DNA from: CAXBNB01 sp040151475
Lineage (GTDB): Bacteria; Bacteroidota; Bacteroidia; Cytophagales; Cyclobacteriaceae
DNA: 32,854 nt
NCBI RefSeq assembly: GCF_040151475.1
Contig: NZ_JBDKWG010000136.1
Span: 1 to 32,854, forward strand
Reading direction: 5' to 3'
Numbering within the stretch: position 1 is the stretch's first letter; each line of letters starts with the position of its first letter. Below the pieces are notes generated by a model. The model made no database searches. It was given only the letters and a program-made list of their open reading frames with translations, and had not been told where the DNA came from. Positions 7,618-17,700 of this stretch are shown one piece after another. Position numbers and translations under genes: made by a program.

Positions 7618-8376
7618 ATGACCAGAGTTCTTATCATAGAAGATGAGTTTTATGCTGCCCAAAAGCTGATAAGGCAGCTACAAAACATTGATCCTGAAGT
7701 AGAAATACTGGATACACTGGATTCTGTAGATGAATCAATAGACTGGTTGAAAAATCATAGTGCGGATCTTATTTTTCTGGACATTCACTTGGGTGACGAC
7801 CAGAGTTTTAAGATTTTCGAGAAAATAAAAATCAAGACACCTATCATATTCACCACTGCTTATGATCAGTATGCAATCAAGGCCTTTAAACTCAACAGCA
7901 TAGATTATTTACTAAAACCAGTAAATAAAAAGGAGCTTCAGCAGGCACTCAAAAAATTTCACGAGCAAAACCTACAGTCGCAGGCCTTCGATTACAAAGC
8001 ACTGCTTACTTCCCTGCAATCCGGTGAAAGCCTCAACTATCAAAAAAGGTTTTTAGTGTATTATGGAGATAAGGTAAAATCTATATCAAATGAATCCATT
8101 GCATATTTTTTTGCTGAAGGAAAATATGCCTATCTGGTAGGTGATGACGGAAAAGAATACATAGTGGATTACACCCTGGAAAAACTGGACAACATGCTAG
8201 ACCCTGAAAAATTCTTTAGAATCAACCGTCAATATATCATCAGCATCAATTCTATCAAAGAGATGATTACTTATACCAAGGGAAGGCTGAAAATAGAACT
8301 TAAACCGGAAACAAAAAAAGAAGCTATTGTGAGCATCGAAAGGGCATCTGAGTTCAAAAAGTGGCTGAATAAATGA
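7618..8376 (+). CDS. LytTR-family response regulator
   Basis: A 252-residue regulator paired with the upstream kinase. The receiver domain (about 1-120) has the acidic pair E8/D9, phospho-acceptor D55 in LIFLDIHLG, the switch threonine in IIFTTAYD (about 79-80) and K100 in YLLKPV. The LytTR DNA-binding domain (about 145-250) has FFAEGKYAYL and FFRINRQYIISINSI. It probably binds direct repeats upstream of its targets. The first ATG lies 1 bp after the kinase stop, so the two genes should be translated together. The gene converges with the next one, 5 bp apart, with no visible terminator between them. Confidence 0.94.
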   Translation: MTRVLIIEDEFYAAQKLIRQLQNIDPEVEILDTLDSVDESIDWLKNHSADLIFLDIHLGDDQSFKIFEKIKIKTPIIFTTAYDQYAIKAFKLNSIDYLLKPVNKKELQQALKKFHEQNLQSQAFDYKALLTSLQSGESLNYQKRFLVYYGDKVKSISNESIAYFFAEGKYAYLVGDDGKEYIVDYTLEKLDNMLDPEKFFRINRQYIISINSIKEMITYTKGRLKIELKPETKKEAIVSIERASEFKKWLNK

Positions 8377-8381
8377 CAACC

Positions 8382-8861
8382 CTACACCGTAGTATCTACA
8401 ACATCTGTTTTTAAAAATCCGGCCAGTTTCCGAAGATTATCCATCAGCACTATTTTATCTTTATTGGTATTAAGGTAGATTTTATTTCCATTATCAAACT
8501 TCAAATACGCATTGAATTCTCTGTTTTTGAAATTAGAAGAATGACTGGTATGCATAGTGTACATTCGTTGGCTTGTAGTCTGTGAGTTAATAAAAATCTT
8601 CTCTACTCCACTGTATTTCTTTTTATTTCCGCTTTTTACAAAAAGAAAAGATTTGTATTCTCGATAAGTCTGTAACTCACTGTCAAAATCTATTCCACTT
8701 TGACCTGTCAGAATGGAAGCAGCAACCAAGATAAGAATAAGACCGACAACAATAGAATTAGTTGCAACACTCACTCCTATGAGCAACAGCACTCCTCCAA
8801 AAAATTGAAACTGAATTGGAAATAGTTTACCGGATTTATAATCTAATGAAGTAGTAATCAT
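8382..8861 (-). CDS. Small membrane protein with PH-like cytosolic part, unknown function
   Basis: A 159-residue protein that I do not recognise. Two adjacent hydrophobic segments (about 16-33 and 36-53) form a short hairpin in the membrane. They are followed by a soluble, beta-strand-rich region (about 58-150) that looks like the PH-like domains of small bacterial membrane proteins (SGIDFD, REYKSFLF, FNAYLKFDNGNKIYL). It is convergent with the LytTR regulator. Its start lies only 23 bp from the MITE-like element at 8885, which may have displaced or supplied its promoter. Codon use and composition look like those of its neighbours, so it is probably a real gene. Confidence 0.65.
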   Translation of the reverse strand: MITTSLDYKSGKLFPIQFQFFGGVLLLIGVSVATNSIVVGLILILVAASILTGQSGIDFDSELQTYREYKSFLFVKSGNKKKYSGVEKIFINSQTTSQRMYTMHTSHSSNFKNREFNAYLKFDNGNKIYLNTNKDKIVLMDNLRKLAGFLKTDVVDTTV

Positions 8862-8884
8862 ATTCTGTTGTATTACTTGGGTCC

Positions 8885-9058
8885 TAAGGCATACGCATTT
8901 AAAAACAAACTCTTCTTACCGCACCCCTGACTTCCGTCAGGCAAGTTGTTGCGGTATCTTTTAAAATTAGAATCAAATCTATGAGACCCCTGAACACCCG
9001 CCTGCTGGCGAGGCAGGGCGCCAGGGGATATTAATATGTTTTAAATGCGTATGCCTTA
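8885..9058. mobile_element. MITE-like element with 20-bp perfect terminal inverted repeats
   Basis: TAAGGCATACGCATTTAAAA (8885-8904) is repeated exactly in inverted orientation at 9039-9058, giving a 174-bp non-coding element. Inside are two hairpins. One pairs ACCGCA (8918-8923) with TGCGGT (8950-8955) and has an inner CTGAC/GTCAG stem. The other is GC-rich, at about 8985-9027, with CCCCTG/CAGGGG arms. No reading frame could encode a transposase, so it would need one in trans. A decayed relative lies at 3116-3258. Together with its flanks it accounts for the 386-bp gap at 8862-9247; the rest of the gap is AT-rich and shows nothing else. Confidence 0.8.
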
Positions 9059-9247
9059 TTTGGCTTCCCTAAATTAACATGTAACATTATTTTATTAACC
9101 GTTTTATTAAATTATTCACTCCTGCCCATTCTTCATACAGCAGGTTCATTCCTGATTTTTTCCGGTTCATTCTATTACAATAGATTTTTTGTTAACAGAT
9201 ATGTTGGTTTGCCGTGTTATTTGATCATCAATAAAACTGATAACACG

Positions 9248-10594
9248 ATGCAAAAAACTCTACTTACTATTATTGGATTACTGGTGACCGGAAACCTGAT
9301 GTCGCAGGGTATTCTTGACCGATACATCGACGAAGGTATCAAAAACAACATCAGTCTCAAACAAGCAGCGTTGACATTTGAATCTTCTCTGGAATCACTC
9401 AATGAGGCAAAGGGTGGCATGCTGCCGAAAATTGACTTTAGTTCACGATACACCAAAGCCAATGGCGGCAGAAGTTTCGAATTTCCGGTTGGTGATCTCA
9501 TGAACCCGGTCTATTCTTCATTGAATGGAATCATTGGCGAGGAACAATTTCCAGAAATTGACAACCTGAACCTTAACTTCAACCGAACTACCGATATCGA
9601 CACCAAATTGACATTGACTCAACCATTGTTTGACAAGCGTATTTCTTATCAAAAAAACATAGCTGAAGACCAGGCCAAAATAAGCCAGGTAGATGTATCT
9701 ATTCAGAAAAGGCTACTTGTTTCACAAATTAAAAAAGCCTACTTCAATTATTTGAAAAGCGTGAAACTCGTGGAGCTATTTGACTCTACCAGCACATTAG
9801 TTGAAGAAAACCTGAGGGTAAGCGAAGCATTGTATCGAAACGATAAAGTAACCCTTGATGCTACTTTTAGAGCTAAAACAGAGGTAGGGAAAGTCAACCT
9901 GCAACAAGCAGAAGCCGAGAAAATGCAAAACAATGCCAGGGCGTATTTCAATTTTTTGCTGAACAGACCATTGGAAAGTGCCATACAGATTGAAAATATC
10001 ATCGGAGACCCAACGCTTCCTTCTGCCCTTCCACAAAACACACAGAACAGAGAAGAATTTGCAAAAATCAATTTTGGATTAAAAGCCAACGAATCGAAAA
10101 GAAAGCTGTATGAATCCAACAATCTGCCAAATATTTATGCCATAGCCAACTATGGTTTTCAAGGATCTGAATATGAATTCAACAACGAATCGGATTATAC
10201 TTTAGCCTCTCTGGTGCTATCATGGAATCTGTTTTCAGGATTTCAAAATAAAGCCAGAAAGCAACAATCTATCATTCAAAACCAAATGCTGCAAAGCAAA
10301 GAAGAAGAGCTGAACAACAGCATACAACTGGAAGCCATACAGGCATTTTACGACCTGAAAGAGAAAAGTCAAAATTATATCTCTACCAAAAAGATGGTCG
10401 ATGAGGCAAAATCAACCTACATGCTAATCAACAAGAAATATCAGGAAGGAATCTCCAGTCAACTGGAATTGATCGATGCGAGAACAAACCTGACCTATAC
10501 AACAATACAAAATATTATCTCAAAATACGATATCAGAATAAGTTATGCCGAGTACGAACGGGTAACTGCCGCTTACCCTGTCGAAAACCTTTAA
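9248..10594 (+). CDS. TolC-family outer-membrane efflux protein
   Basis: A 448-residue TolC-like protein, the outer-membrane channel of the RND pump encoded next to it. I start it at the ATG at 9248, which gives a signal peptide (MQKTLLTIIGLLVTGNLMSQG). The upstream in-frame ATG at 9209 would put 13 polar residues before it. The body shows the two OEP repeats: long alanine/glutamine-rich helices (about 25-60, 130-230, 320-440) alternating with strand pairs such as LTLTQPLFDKRISY and SLVLSWNLFSG. It is first in the operon and the adaptor starts 3 bp after its stop. A MITE-like element sits 189 bp upstream, but no clear promoter was found. Confidence 0.93.
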   Translation: MQKTLLTIIGLLVTGNLMSQGILDRYIDEGIKNNISLKQAALTFESSLESLNEAKGGMLPKIDFSSRYTKANGGRSFEFPVGDLMNPVYSSLNGIIGEEQFPEIDNLNLNFNRTTDIDTKLTLTQPLFDKRISYQKNIAEDQAKISQVDVSIQKRLLVSQIKKAYFNYLKSVKLVELFDSTSTLVEENLRVSEALYRNDKVTLDATFRAKTEVGKVNLQQAEAEKMQNNARAYFNFLLNRPLESAIQIENIIGDPTLPSALPQNTQNREEFAKINFGLKANESKRKLYESNNLPNIYAIANYGFQGSEYEFNNESDYTLASLVLSWNLFSGFQNKARKQQSIIQNQMLQSKEEELNNSIQLEAIQAFYDLKEKSQNYISTKKMVDEAKSTYMLINKKYQEGISSQLELIDARTNLTYTTIQNIISKYDIRISYAEYERVTAAYPVENL

Positions 10595-10597
10595 CCA

Positions 10598-11659
10598 ATG
10601 AAGAACATGAAACCAAGTAAAATTTTATTGCTTATAGGGGTGATTATTGCCATCGCAATCCTTAGTTCTTGTAATAAAACTAAACAAAAAGCAACAAGCA
10701 ATAATCAGCCATTGGAAAAATCAATATATGTCAAAGCAGTGCGTGTTGAAGAAAAACTCATGTCTGTTCCTTTGCATTCAGTTGGCAAGGTTTTCTCTCA
10801 GAAAGAATCCTCTTTGAGTTTCAAAACAGGTGGTATTATCAAGAGTATCAACGTAGATAATGGACAAAAAGTAAAGAAAAATCAGGTGCTTGCCAGGCTG
10901 AATTTATCTGAAATCCAAAGTACCTACGACAAAGCCAGTGCGGCTTTTACCAAAGCTGAACGAGACTTAATGCGAGCAAAAAATCTATACAAAGAAAAAG
11001 TAGTTACGCTTGAAACGCTTCAAAATGCCCAAACGGCATTTGATGCCACTTCATCCGATCTTAACATAGTCAAATTCAATCTGACCCATTCAATAATCCT
11101 TGCACCGTCTGACGGGTTGATACTGAATAAAATGCGAGAGGAAGGAGAATTGACAAATGGTGGTGTGCCGGTATTTGAATTTGCCGGAACAAATCAAAAC
11201 TGGATAGTAAAATCAGGATTGGTGGATAAAGAAGTAGTAAAAATAGTTTTGGGAGATAGTGCAAAGATCACTTTTGATGCCTACCCTAACACCACTTTTC
11301 AGGGAACTGTTACCAAAATTGCCAATGCTCCAAACCCAATGAATGGCACTTATGAGGTTGAAATTTCTTTATTTGAAATTCCTGACACCATCAAAAAGGG
11401 ATTTATAGCCAAGGTAAATATCTCACCTTCTCAAAAGCAAAACTATAAACAGATTTCCATTGAGTCTTTGGCAGAAGCAGATCAAAACGATGGCATTGTA
11501 TATAAAATCGAAGACCACAAGGCCAAAAAAGTTAAAGTGAAAATAGAAACCATTTTCAATGACAAAGTCCTTGTGGTTGGTGCACTCTCAGCCAATGATC
11601 TCATCATTTCGGAAGGACTCAGCGAGATCAATGAAAATAGCACTGTTGAAATTCTTTAA
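10598..11659 (+). CDS. RND efflux periplasmic adaptor lipoprotein
   Basis: A 353-residue membrane-fusion protein that links the RND pump to the TolC-like channel. The N-terminus is a lipoprotein signal with lipobox LSSC (lipid-modified C25). A split lipoyl/barrel-sandwich region (SLSFKTGGIIKSINVDNGQKVKKNQVLARL and later SIILAPSDGLILNKM) flanks a short helical hairpin (about 105-155). The beta-barrel and membrane-proximal domains follow (about 190-350). The hairpin is short, as is usual for Bacteroidota adaptors. It begins 3 bp after the outer-membrane gene and ends 30 bp before the pump, so the three genes form one operon. Confidence 0.93.
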   Translation: MKNMKPSKILLLIGVIIAIAILSSCNKTKQKATSNNQPLEKSIYVKAVRVEEKLMSVPLHSVGKVFSQKESSLSFKTGGIIKSINVDNGQKVKKNQVLARLNLSEIQSTYDKASAAFTKAERDLMRAKNLYKEKVVTLETLQNAQTAFDATSSDLNIVKFNLTHSIILAPSDGLILNKMREEGELTNGGVPVFEFAGTNQNWIVKSGLVDKEVVKIVLGDSAKITFDAYPNTTFQGTVTKIANAPNPMNGTYEVEISLFEIPDTIKKGFIAKVNISPSQKQNYKQISIESLAEADQNDGIVYKIEDHKAKKVKVKIETIFNDKVLVVGALSANDLIISEGLSEINENSTVEIL

Positions 11660-11689
11660 TATTTAATCCCAAATATTAAAATCATAAAA

Positions 11690-14600
11690 ATGAGACTCCC
11701 CGAATTAGCCATAAAAAACCACCAGTTTACGATAGTCATTGTGGTTCTGCTCATACTCATTGGTATAGTGACGTTCATCACCATGCCCAGGTCTGAAGAT
11801 CCTCAAAATGACATGCCCGGCACTATGATCAGAATCACTTATCCGGGTGCAAGCCCTGAAGATTTAGAACAGTTAGTGGTGGATCCGATAGAAGAAATAC
11901 TGAATGAACTGGAAGACATCAAAAAAATAGAATCCCACGCATTTGATGGTGCAGCTTTCACCACTATAGAATTTGTGGTTGGATCTGATCCAGAGGAGAA
12001 ATACCGAAAGGTTTTGGAAAAGATGAATACCATTGAACCCAGCCTGCCAAAAGAAATTACCAATATCGAAAAAAGAAAGTTCTCGGTAATGGACGTGAGC
12101 ATTATGCAAATGGCTTTGGTATCTGAAAATACCGATTATAAAACCCTCGAAGACCATGCAGAAAGGCTTAAAAAGAAAATAGAAAAGTCTTACGGTATTA
12201 GAAAAGTGGAAATCTTAGCTGTGCCTGAAAGGGAGGTGAGAGTAACCACCGATTTTGAAAGAATGGGTAATTACAACATCTCCATTGGTCAGCTTTCCCA
12301 AGCCATACAATCAGCCAATGCCAACATACCGGGTGGAACGATTGATGTGGGCAGCAAGCGCTTCAGTGTAAAAACCAGTGGAAGCTATAAAAGTCTCGAA
12401 GAAATAAGGAATACAGTAGTGCTGTCAAAAGACAACAATCAAATAAGGGTAAGAGATATTGCATCCGTAGATTTTGCAGGAGAGGACAACAAATACATAG
12501 CTAGGTACAATGGATCAAAAGCCATTTACATCAATGTATTGCAGAAAAAAAGAACAAACATTTATGAAATCGACAACCTGATTCAACCCAAAATTGAGGC
12601 ATTCAAAACCTCTCTACCCAATGACATAAAATTGGAAACCATACTAAACCAATCCAATACAGTGCGTTCCAGAGTTGGAGATTTCTTTACCAACTTTGCT
12701 CAGGGAATCTTGCTGGTTGGGATCTTTATTTTCATAGCAGTAGGGATCAGAGCATCAATAGTCGTCTTAATTGCCATTCCTGTTTCAGTGCTCATAGGAT
12801 TGACTTTGTTGGATTTATCAGGTTTTGGCATGCAACAGATGACCATAGCGGGCTTGATCATAGCTCTGGGTTTGCTGGTGGACAACAGTATTGCGGTGGT
12901 AGAAAATATACAACGCTATCTGGAAATGGGATATAGCAAAATTGATGCTGCGATTAAAGGCACTAAAGAGATCGGTTGGGCACTGGTGAGCGCAACTGCT
13001 ACTACTGTACTGGCATTTGTTCCTATGGCATCCATCGGAGGGCCCACTGGAGATTTTATCAGGAGTCTGGCGGTAATTGTAATATTTACGCTCATAGCTT
13101 CTTTGCTTACCGCTTTGTCTTTTGCTCCCTATTTTTCAAGTATCATCTTAAAGTTTAAAGAGAAAAAAGGGGAAAAATCAATATCCGAAAGGTTTATTGA
13201 CAACTACTATGTAAAAATATTGAACCGAAGTTTAAACCGTCCAAAAACGACCGTAGCTATAGTAATAGCTGTTTTTGTGGCATCCCTGTCACTGTTTGGG
13301 TTGATTGGAGTCAGTTTTTTTCCAAAAGCGGAAAAAGCACAGCTCCTCATCAATGTCAATACTCCTGAAGGCTCCAATTTCGATAAAACAAACCGGGCAG
13401 TAGAATATGTAGAGCAAGAACTCAAAGGTTACAGTGAAATCATCAAAGTGGCTTCCAACATTGGTAAAAGCAATCCCAGGGTGTATTACAATATTTTCAC
13501 CAGCAGCTACTCTGTGACACATGGTCAATTATTTGTCACTTTGAAAGCTTATGAAGCTGATGCTATGAACAAGCTTGTGGATGAACTCAGGTCAAAATTC
13601 AGCAAATATCCTGAAGCAGAAATTGAAGTCAAGGAATTCATACAAGGGCCTCCAGTGGAAGCCCCTATTGCCATAAAAATAATGGGAGACAATCTGGATG
13701 TGATCAAAACTATTTCCCGGGATGTAGAAAAAATCATGATAAAAACAGAAGGAGTAGTGAATGTAAATAATGTACTCACTTCTTCTAAAACCAACCTAAA
13801 AGTAGATGTTGACTATCAAAGGGCGGGATTGTTTGGTGTAAAAGTAAGCGACGTGGATTTGGCGGTGCGTACTCACATATCCGGAACACAAATAGGTGAA
13901 TACCGAGACCGGAATGGAGAAACTTATGACCTCAAAATAAGAATGCCATACACTCACAACCCTGGCTATGAAGATTTAGAGAAAATATATGTAAGCAATG
14001 CCATGGGCACTCAGATTCCACTCAAACAAGTGGCTGATATTCGGTTTGAACAAAGTCTCAAAAAAATAAGCCATTACAACCTTGACAGACAAAATACCAT
14101 CACTGCTGATGTACTCGATATCGGAAAAGCCGCTACCCTTACAGAAGACATCATTGCCAAACTGAATAAATATGATTTTCCTGAAGGATATACCTTCTAC
14201 GCAGGAGGGCAATTGGAAGAGCAGCAAGAATCTTTTGGGGATATGGGCAAGGTCCTTCTTATTTCACTGATCGGTATTTTTGCAGTTTTGGTTTTACAAT
14301 TCAGGTCGTTCACTCAGCCTCTGATAATCTACTCTGCCATACCACTGGCAGTCACAGGTGCTTTTATCGCCCTTTTCATTACAGGCCATTCATTCAGTTT
14401 TATGGCATTTGTAGGATTGACCAGTTTAATCGGGATAGTCGTAAATGACTCCATTATTCTTGTTGATTACACCAACCAAGTCAGAAAGTCAGGCAAGGAA
14501 TTTACTGAAGCCATTGTAGAAGCCGGCAAAACCAGATTTGTGCCTATCATATTGACTACTGTAACCACGATTGGAGGACTGTTGCCATTGACACTCAGCG

Positions 14601-14713
14601 GCGGTGACATGTGGGCTCCTATGGGCTGGGCAATCATAGGCGGACTGTTGTCCTCCACTCTGTTGTGTTTGATAGTAGTCCCTGTGCTGTACAAGCTTTT
14701 CAGCAAAAGCTAA
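11690..14713 (+). CDS. RND efflux pump inner-membrane permease
   Basis: A 1007-residue AcrB/MexB-like proton-driven exporter. It has the usual duplicated plan: TM1 (about 12-31), a large periplasmic porter part with YPGASPEDLEQLVVDPIE, TM2-6 (about 335-490), TM7 near 515, a second porter part, and TM8-12 to the end. TM4 reads GLLVDNSIAVVEN (D398, N399), so only the first of the two AcrB aspartates is kept. In TM10 the segment VVNDSIILVDY carries N919/D920 where AcrB has its relay lysine. Such variants are common in drug and lipid exporters outside Proteobacteria, so loss of function is not implied. Substrates cannot be predicted. It is the last gene of the operon and converges with the helicase gene, 3 bp away. 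Confidence 0.95.
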   Translation: MRLPELAIKNHQFTIVIVVLLILIGIVTFITMPRSEDPQNDMPGTMIRITYPGASPEDLEQLVVDPIEEILNELEDIKKIESHAFDGAAFTTIEFVVGSDPEEKYRKVLEKMNTIEPSLPKEITNIEKRKFSVMDVSIMQMALVSENTDYKTLEDHAERLKKKIEKSYGIRKVEILAVPEREVRVTTDFERMGNYNISIGQLSQAIQSANANIPGGTIDVGSKRFSVKTSGSYKSLEEIRNTVVLSKDNNQIRVRDIASVDFAGEDNKYIARYNGSKAIYINVLQKKRTNIYEIDNLIQPKIEAFKTSLPNDIKLETILNQSNTVRSRVGDFFTNFAQGILLVGIFIFIAVGIRASIVVLIAIPVSVLIGLTLLDLSGFGMQQMTIAGLIIALGLLVDNSIAVVENIQRYLEMGYSKIDAAIKGTKEIGWALVSATATTVLAFVPMASIGGPTGDFIRSLAVIVIFTLIASLLTALSFAPYFSSIILKFKEKKGEKSISERFIDNYYVKILNRSLNRPKTTVAIVIAVFVASLSLFGLIGVSFFPKAEKAQLLINVNTPEGSNFDKTNRAVEYVEQELKGYSEIIKVASNIGKSNPRVYYNIFTSSYSVTHGQLFVTLKAYEADAMNKLVDELRSKFSKYPEAEIEVKEFIQGPPVEAPIAIKIMGDNLDVIKTISRDVEKIMIKTEGVVNVNNVLTSSKTNLKVDVDYQRAGLFGVKVSDVDLAVRTHISGTQIGEYRDRNGETYDLKIRMPYTHNPGYEDLEKIYVSNAMGTQIPLKQVADIRFEQSLKKISHYNLDRQNTITADVLDIGKAATLTEDIIAKLNKYDFPEGYTFYAGGQLEEQQESFGDMGKVLLISLIGIFAVLVLQFRSFTQPLIIYSAIPLAVTGAFIALFITGHSFSFMAFVGLTSLIGIVVNDSIILVDYTNQVRKSGKEFTEAIVEAGKTRFVPIILTTVTTIGGLLPLTLSGGDMWAPMGWAIIGGLLSSTLLCLIVVPVLYKLFSKS

Positions 14714-14716
14714 AAC

Positions 14717-17700
14717 TTAGTCTTCCTTGGTTTTCAAAAACAAATTTTCGATTTTGCTCTGCATACCTTCAGGGTCTTGCCAATACTCCCTACTTGTCAG
14801 AGCCATAAATTTCCAATTTTTATGACTCAAAGTAAAGGGCTTATATACATGGGTTTCTTTGATGGAAACACTGTCGAAATACAAGTCATCGTCTGTAAAA
14901 ATTGCACCCCGATATTCCTGTTTTTCCTTAATAGCCAGGTCAACAAAAGGCAAAGAAGTATCTAATGTCCAATCGGGATTCCCGTACCGGAATTTTCTGA
15001 TCTTATTCTTCAGATACCAGGATGGTGAAAATCTTTTCTCTTCTACCGGATTAATTTTAAACTCTCCGTTCGAAACAGCACTGGCATATTCCAGATATTT
15101 CTTCAACAATTTTGGCCCTTCATTTTTAGTTGCTTCCACTTTCAGTTGCTGAGGAAAAATGCTTGACACAATTATCACTTTTTCTCTAGCACGGGTCACT
15201 GCCACATTCAGCCTGTTTTCCCCTCCTATCACGTTCAGACTCCCAAAGTTCATGTTCATTTTTCCTGCTTTGTCAGGTGCATAAAGTATGGAAAATATGA
15301 TGATATCCTTTTCATCTCCCTGAATGTTTTCAATGTTTTTCACTATTAAAGAATCTGGAATGACAATATTTTCCTCCAGAGAAAATGCTTCCAATTCATC
15401 CATGATAAAAAGTTGTTGCCTTACATTGAAGGTAACAATGCCTATTTCTCGCTGTGGGTCTTCCTTCAGCAGTCCCCGAACTATTCGACAAATCTCATAA
15501 GCTTCATTCTTATTGATGTTATTCTCCCAAATACCATCACATTTTATATACTCAATACCAGGTTTTCCATTGTTAATCACCGTAAAATCAGGAAGCAATT
15601 GCAGGTTGTTATTATAAAAATGTTCATTGGAAAATGTAATCAAATCAAGTGTTTTACTCCTATAATGGCCGTTCAAATGAATCTGCATCAGATATTGGCT
15701 TGATAAATTCAACAATGAGTCAAAATCCAAATCCGGTATTTCTTCTTCATTTTCGTCCTCCCATCTCACTTTATAAAGATCGTTTGGCCGCAATTGTTTT
15801 TCATCACCTGCAACAACTACTTGTTTTCCTCTGTACATGGCAGGTAATCCATTTTCTGCAAAACACTGAGATGCCTCATCAAATATTACCAGATCAAAGA
15901 TCTTATCCATTGGAAAAATAGCAGAAGCAGATTCAGGTGAAGCCATCCAACAGGGCACTAAATCAAATACCTCTCTTGGATAATTTGAAATCAATTTCCT
16001 TACCGGCCAAATCCTTCTTTTTTTTGTTACCTGATGGTACACATCCCGATAAGTCACCCTGTTATTTAGCCTGTTATACTCTACATTCTTATATACCCTT
16101 TCCCTGGCTTTCAACAACAATATTTCGTTGCTCAGATTCTGTTTGCTTTTAACAGCTTGTTGCAATTCTGTCTGGATATTCTCCATTTTGTTAGAAGACA
16201 CACCCCTCAACACCGGGTACTTTTGCTCAATATGATCTATCCAGGCTAGTTTCAGACTGTTCATAAACAAATCCGTCCACTCCTGCGGTGACGGACTTGG
16301 AATCTGCTCCAACAATTTACCCACGATACTCTTTTGAGCTGCATTAAAATTCTCATACAGAGAATCAAATTCACATAGGGAGTCAAAATCTCTTGTCAAA
16401 GCATTCTCCAAAAGAGATGCTTCAATATTACCTGAGAAAATATCTCTTAATTTTTGAATCGTAAAGTACTTCTCCCAGGAAGCTACCTTTTCAGGCAAAG
16501 ACTCAAATATTTTCAGTAAAGCAGTCAGTTTTTTATGAAAAACATCGAATTCCCCTAGTTTAGGAGTAAGGTATTCATTGAGGTGTCTGACTCCCTGATA
16601 CAAAGATTTAGCGGATACCGCCTGTTTTTGGTAAAAAAACCAATTCTGAATATTGATTTTCTTTATGACTTGTGGAAATGAGATTAGCCCTATATGGCTT
16701 TTGAGTTCTGTAAAATTATGTTCCAGATTGAGACGGTTGTCTATCATCTGCACCAAAATATCAAAGCCTTGTTTGTTGCTTTTGAGCTTGTTGGCAACCA
16801 GAATTCTGGTGATGTAAATTTTATCTTTGGAAAAGAGCTTCCAGTGAAGCCAACTAAAAAGACCCTTTCTGGCATCAATACTTCTTTCCAAAGACTCCTG
16901 AAACCTACCTAGCTCCTCTGACTTTAAAGTCAACTCAGGGCCAACTCCTTTGTAACATTGCATCAGCTTTCGTTCGAATGCTGAAAGCCATTGAACATCT
17001 GTAATATTTTTGTAGTCAGAAAGAAGGTTTACAAAACTTTCATACACCTGTGGCTCTTTGATAAGCGTAAAGAGCTTTTCGATATTTTCTTTGTTGTTTT
17101 CAATATTGATGGCATCTTCGATATCCACCAGTTTGTTCACAGCCTTTTGAGATTTTTCTTTAAGCTTAGCCTGATACTCCGGGATTTCTTTTAAAATGTT
17201 TTGAATCTTCTTTTGATCAGATACTCCAAGTCCTGAAAAGGATTTTCTTTTGCGCCAAACGTAATTTTCTACTAAGAAAAAACCTGCGTATTGAGCATAC
17301 GCTCTTAATTGATTGAGAAAGCTATTAACATTTGTGAACGTGATGTCACGATACTCCTGATTCAGCGGAATAGCAGGTTGATGAGGACTGGAAGTCAGAT
17401 ACATTTCCTTCACAGATAACCCACATTCTTTATCGTTAAATAGTGCCTCTCTGAATTCTTCCAATTCCTCACTGAGCTGATCTATCCGTCTGCTGGTTTG
17501 CAGGTAATTTCGTTCCAATTGGATGGAATCCAAACCATTGTTTCTGGAAATATAATTATCCAACTGATCCACCTGAATGGCTATTTGCTCATATATTGGT
17601 TTTCTGTCATTTTTGAAATCATGCAGCAAACCAATGAAATCATTAAGTTCTTTTTCTTTCAATCGCTCAAAGACCACATCCAAGGCAGCCCGCTTCTGAC

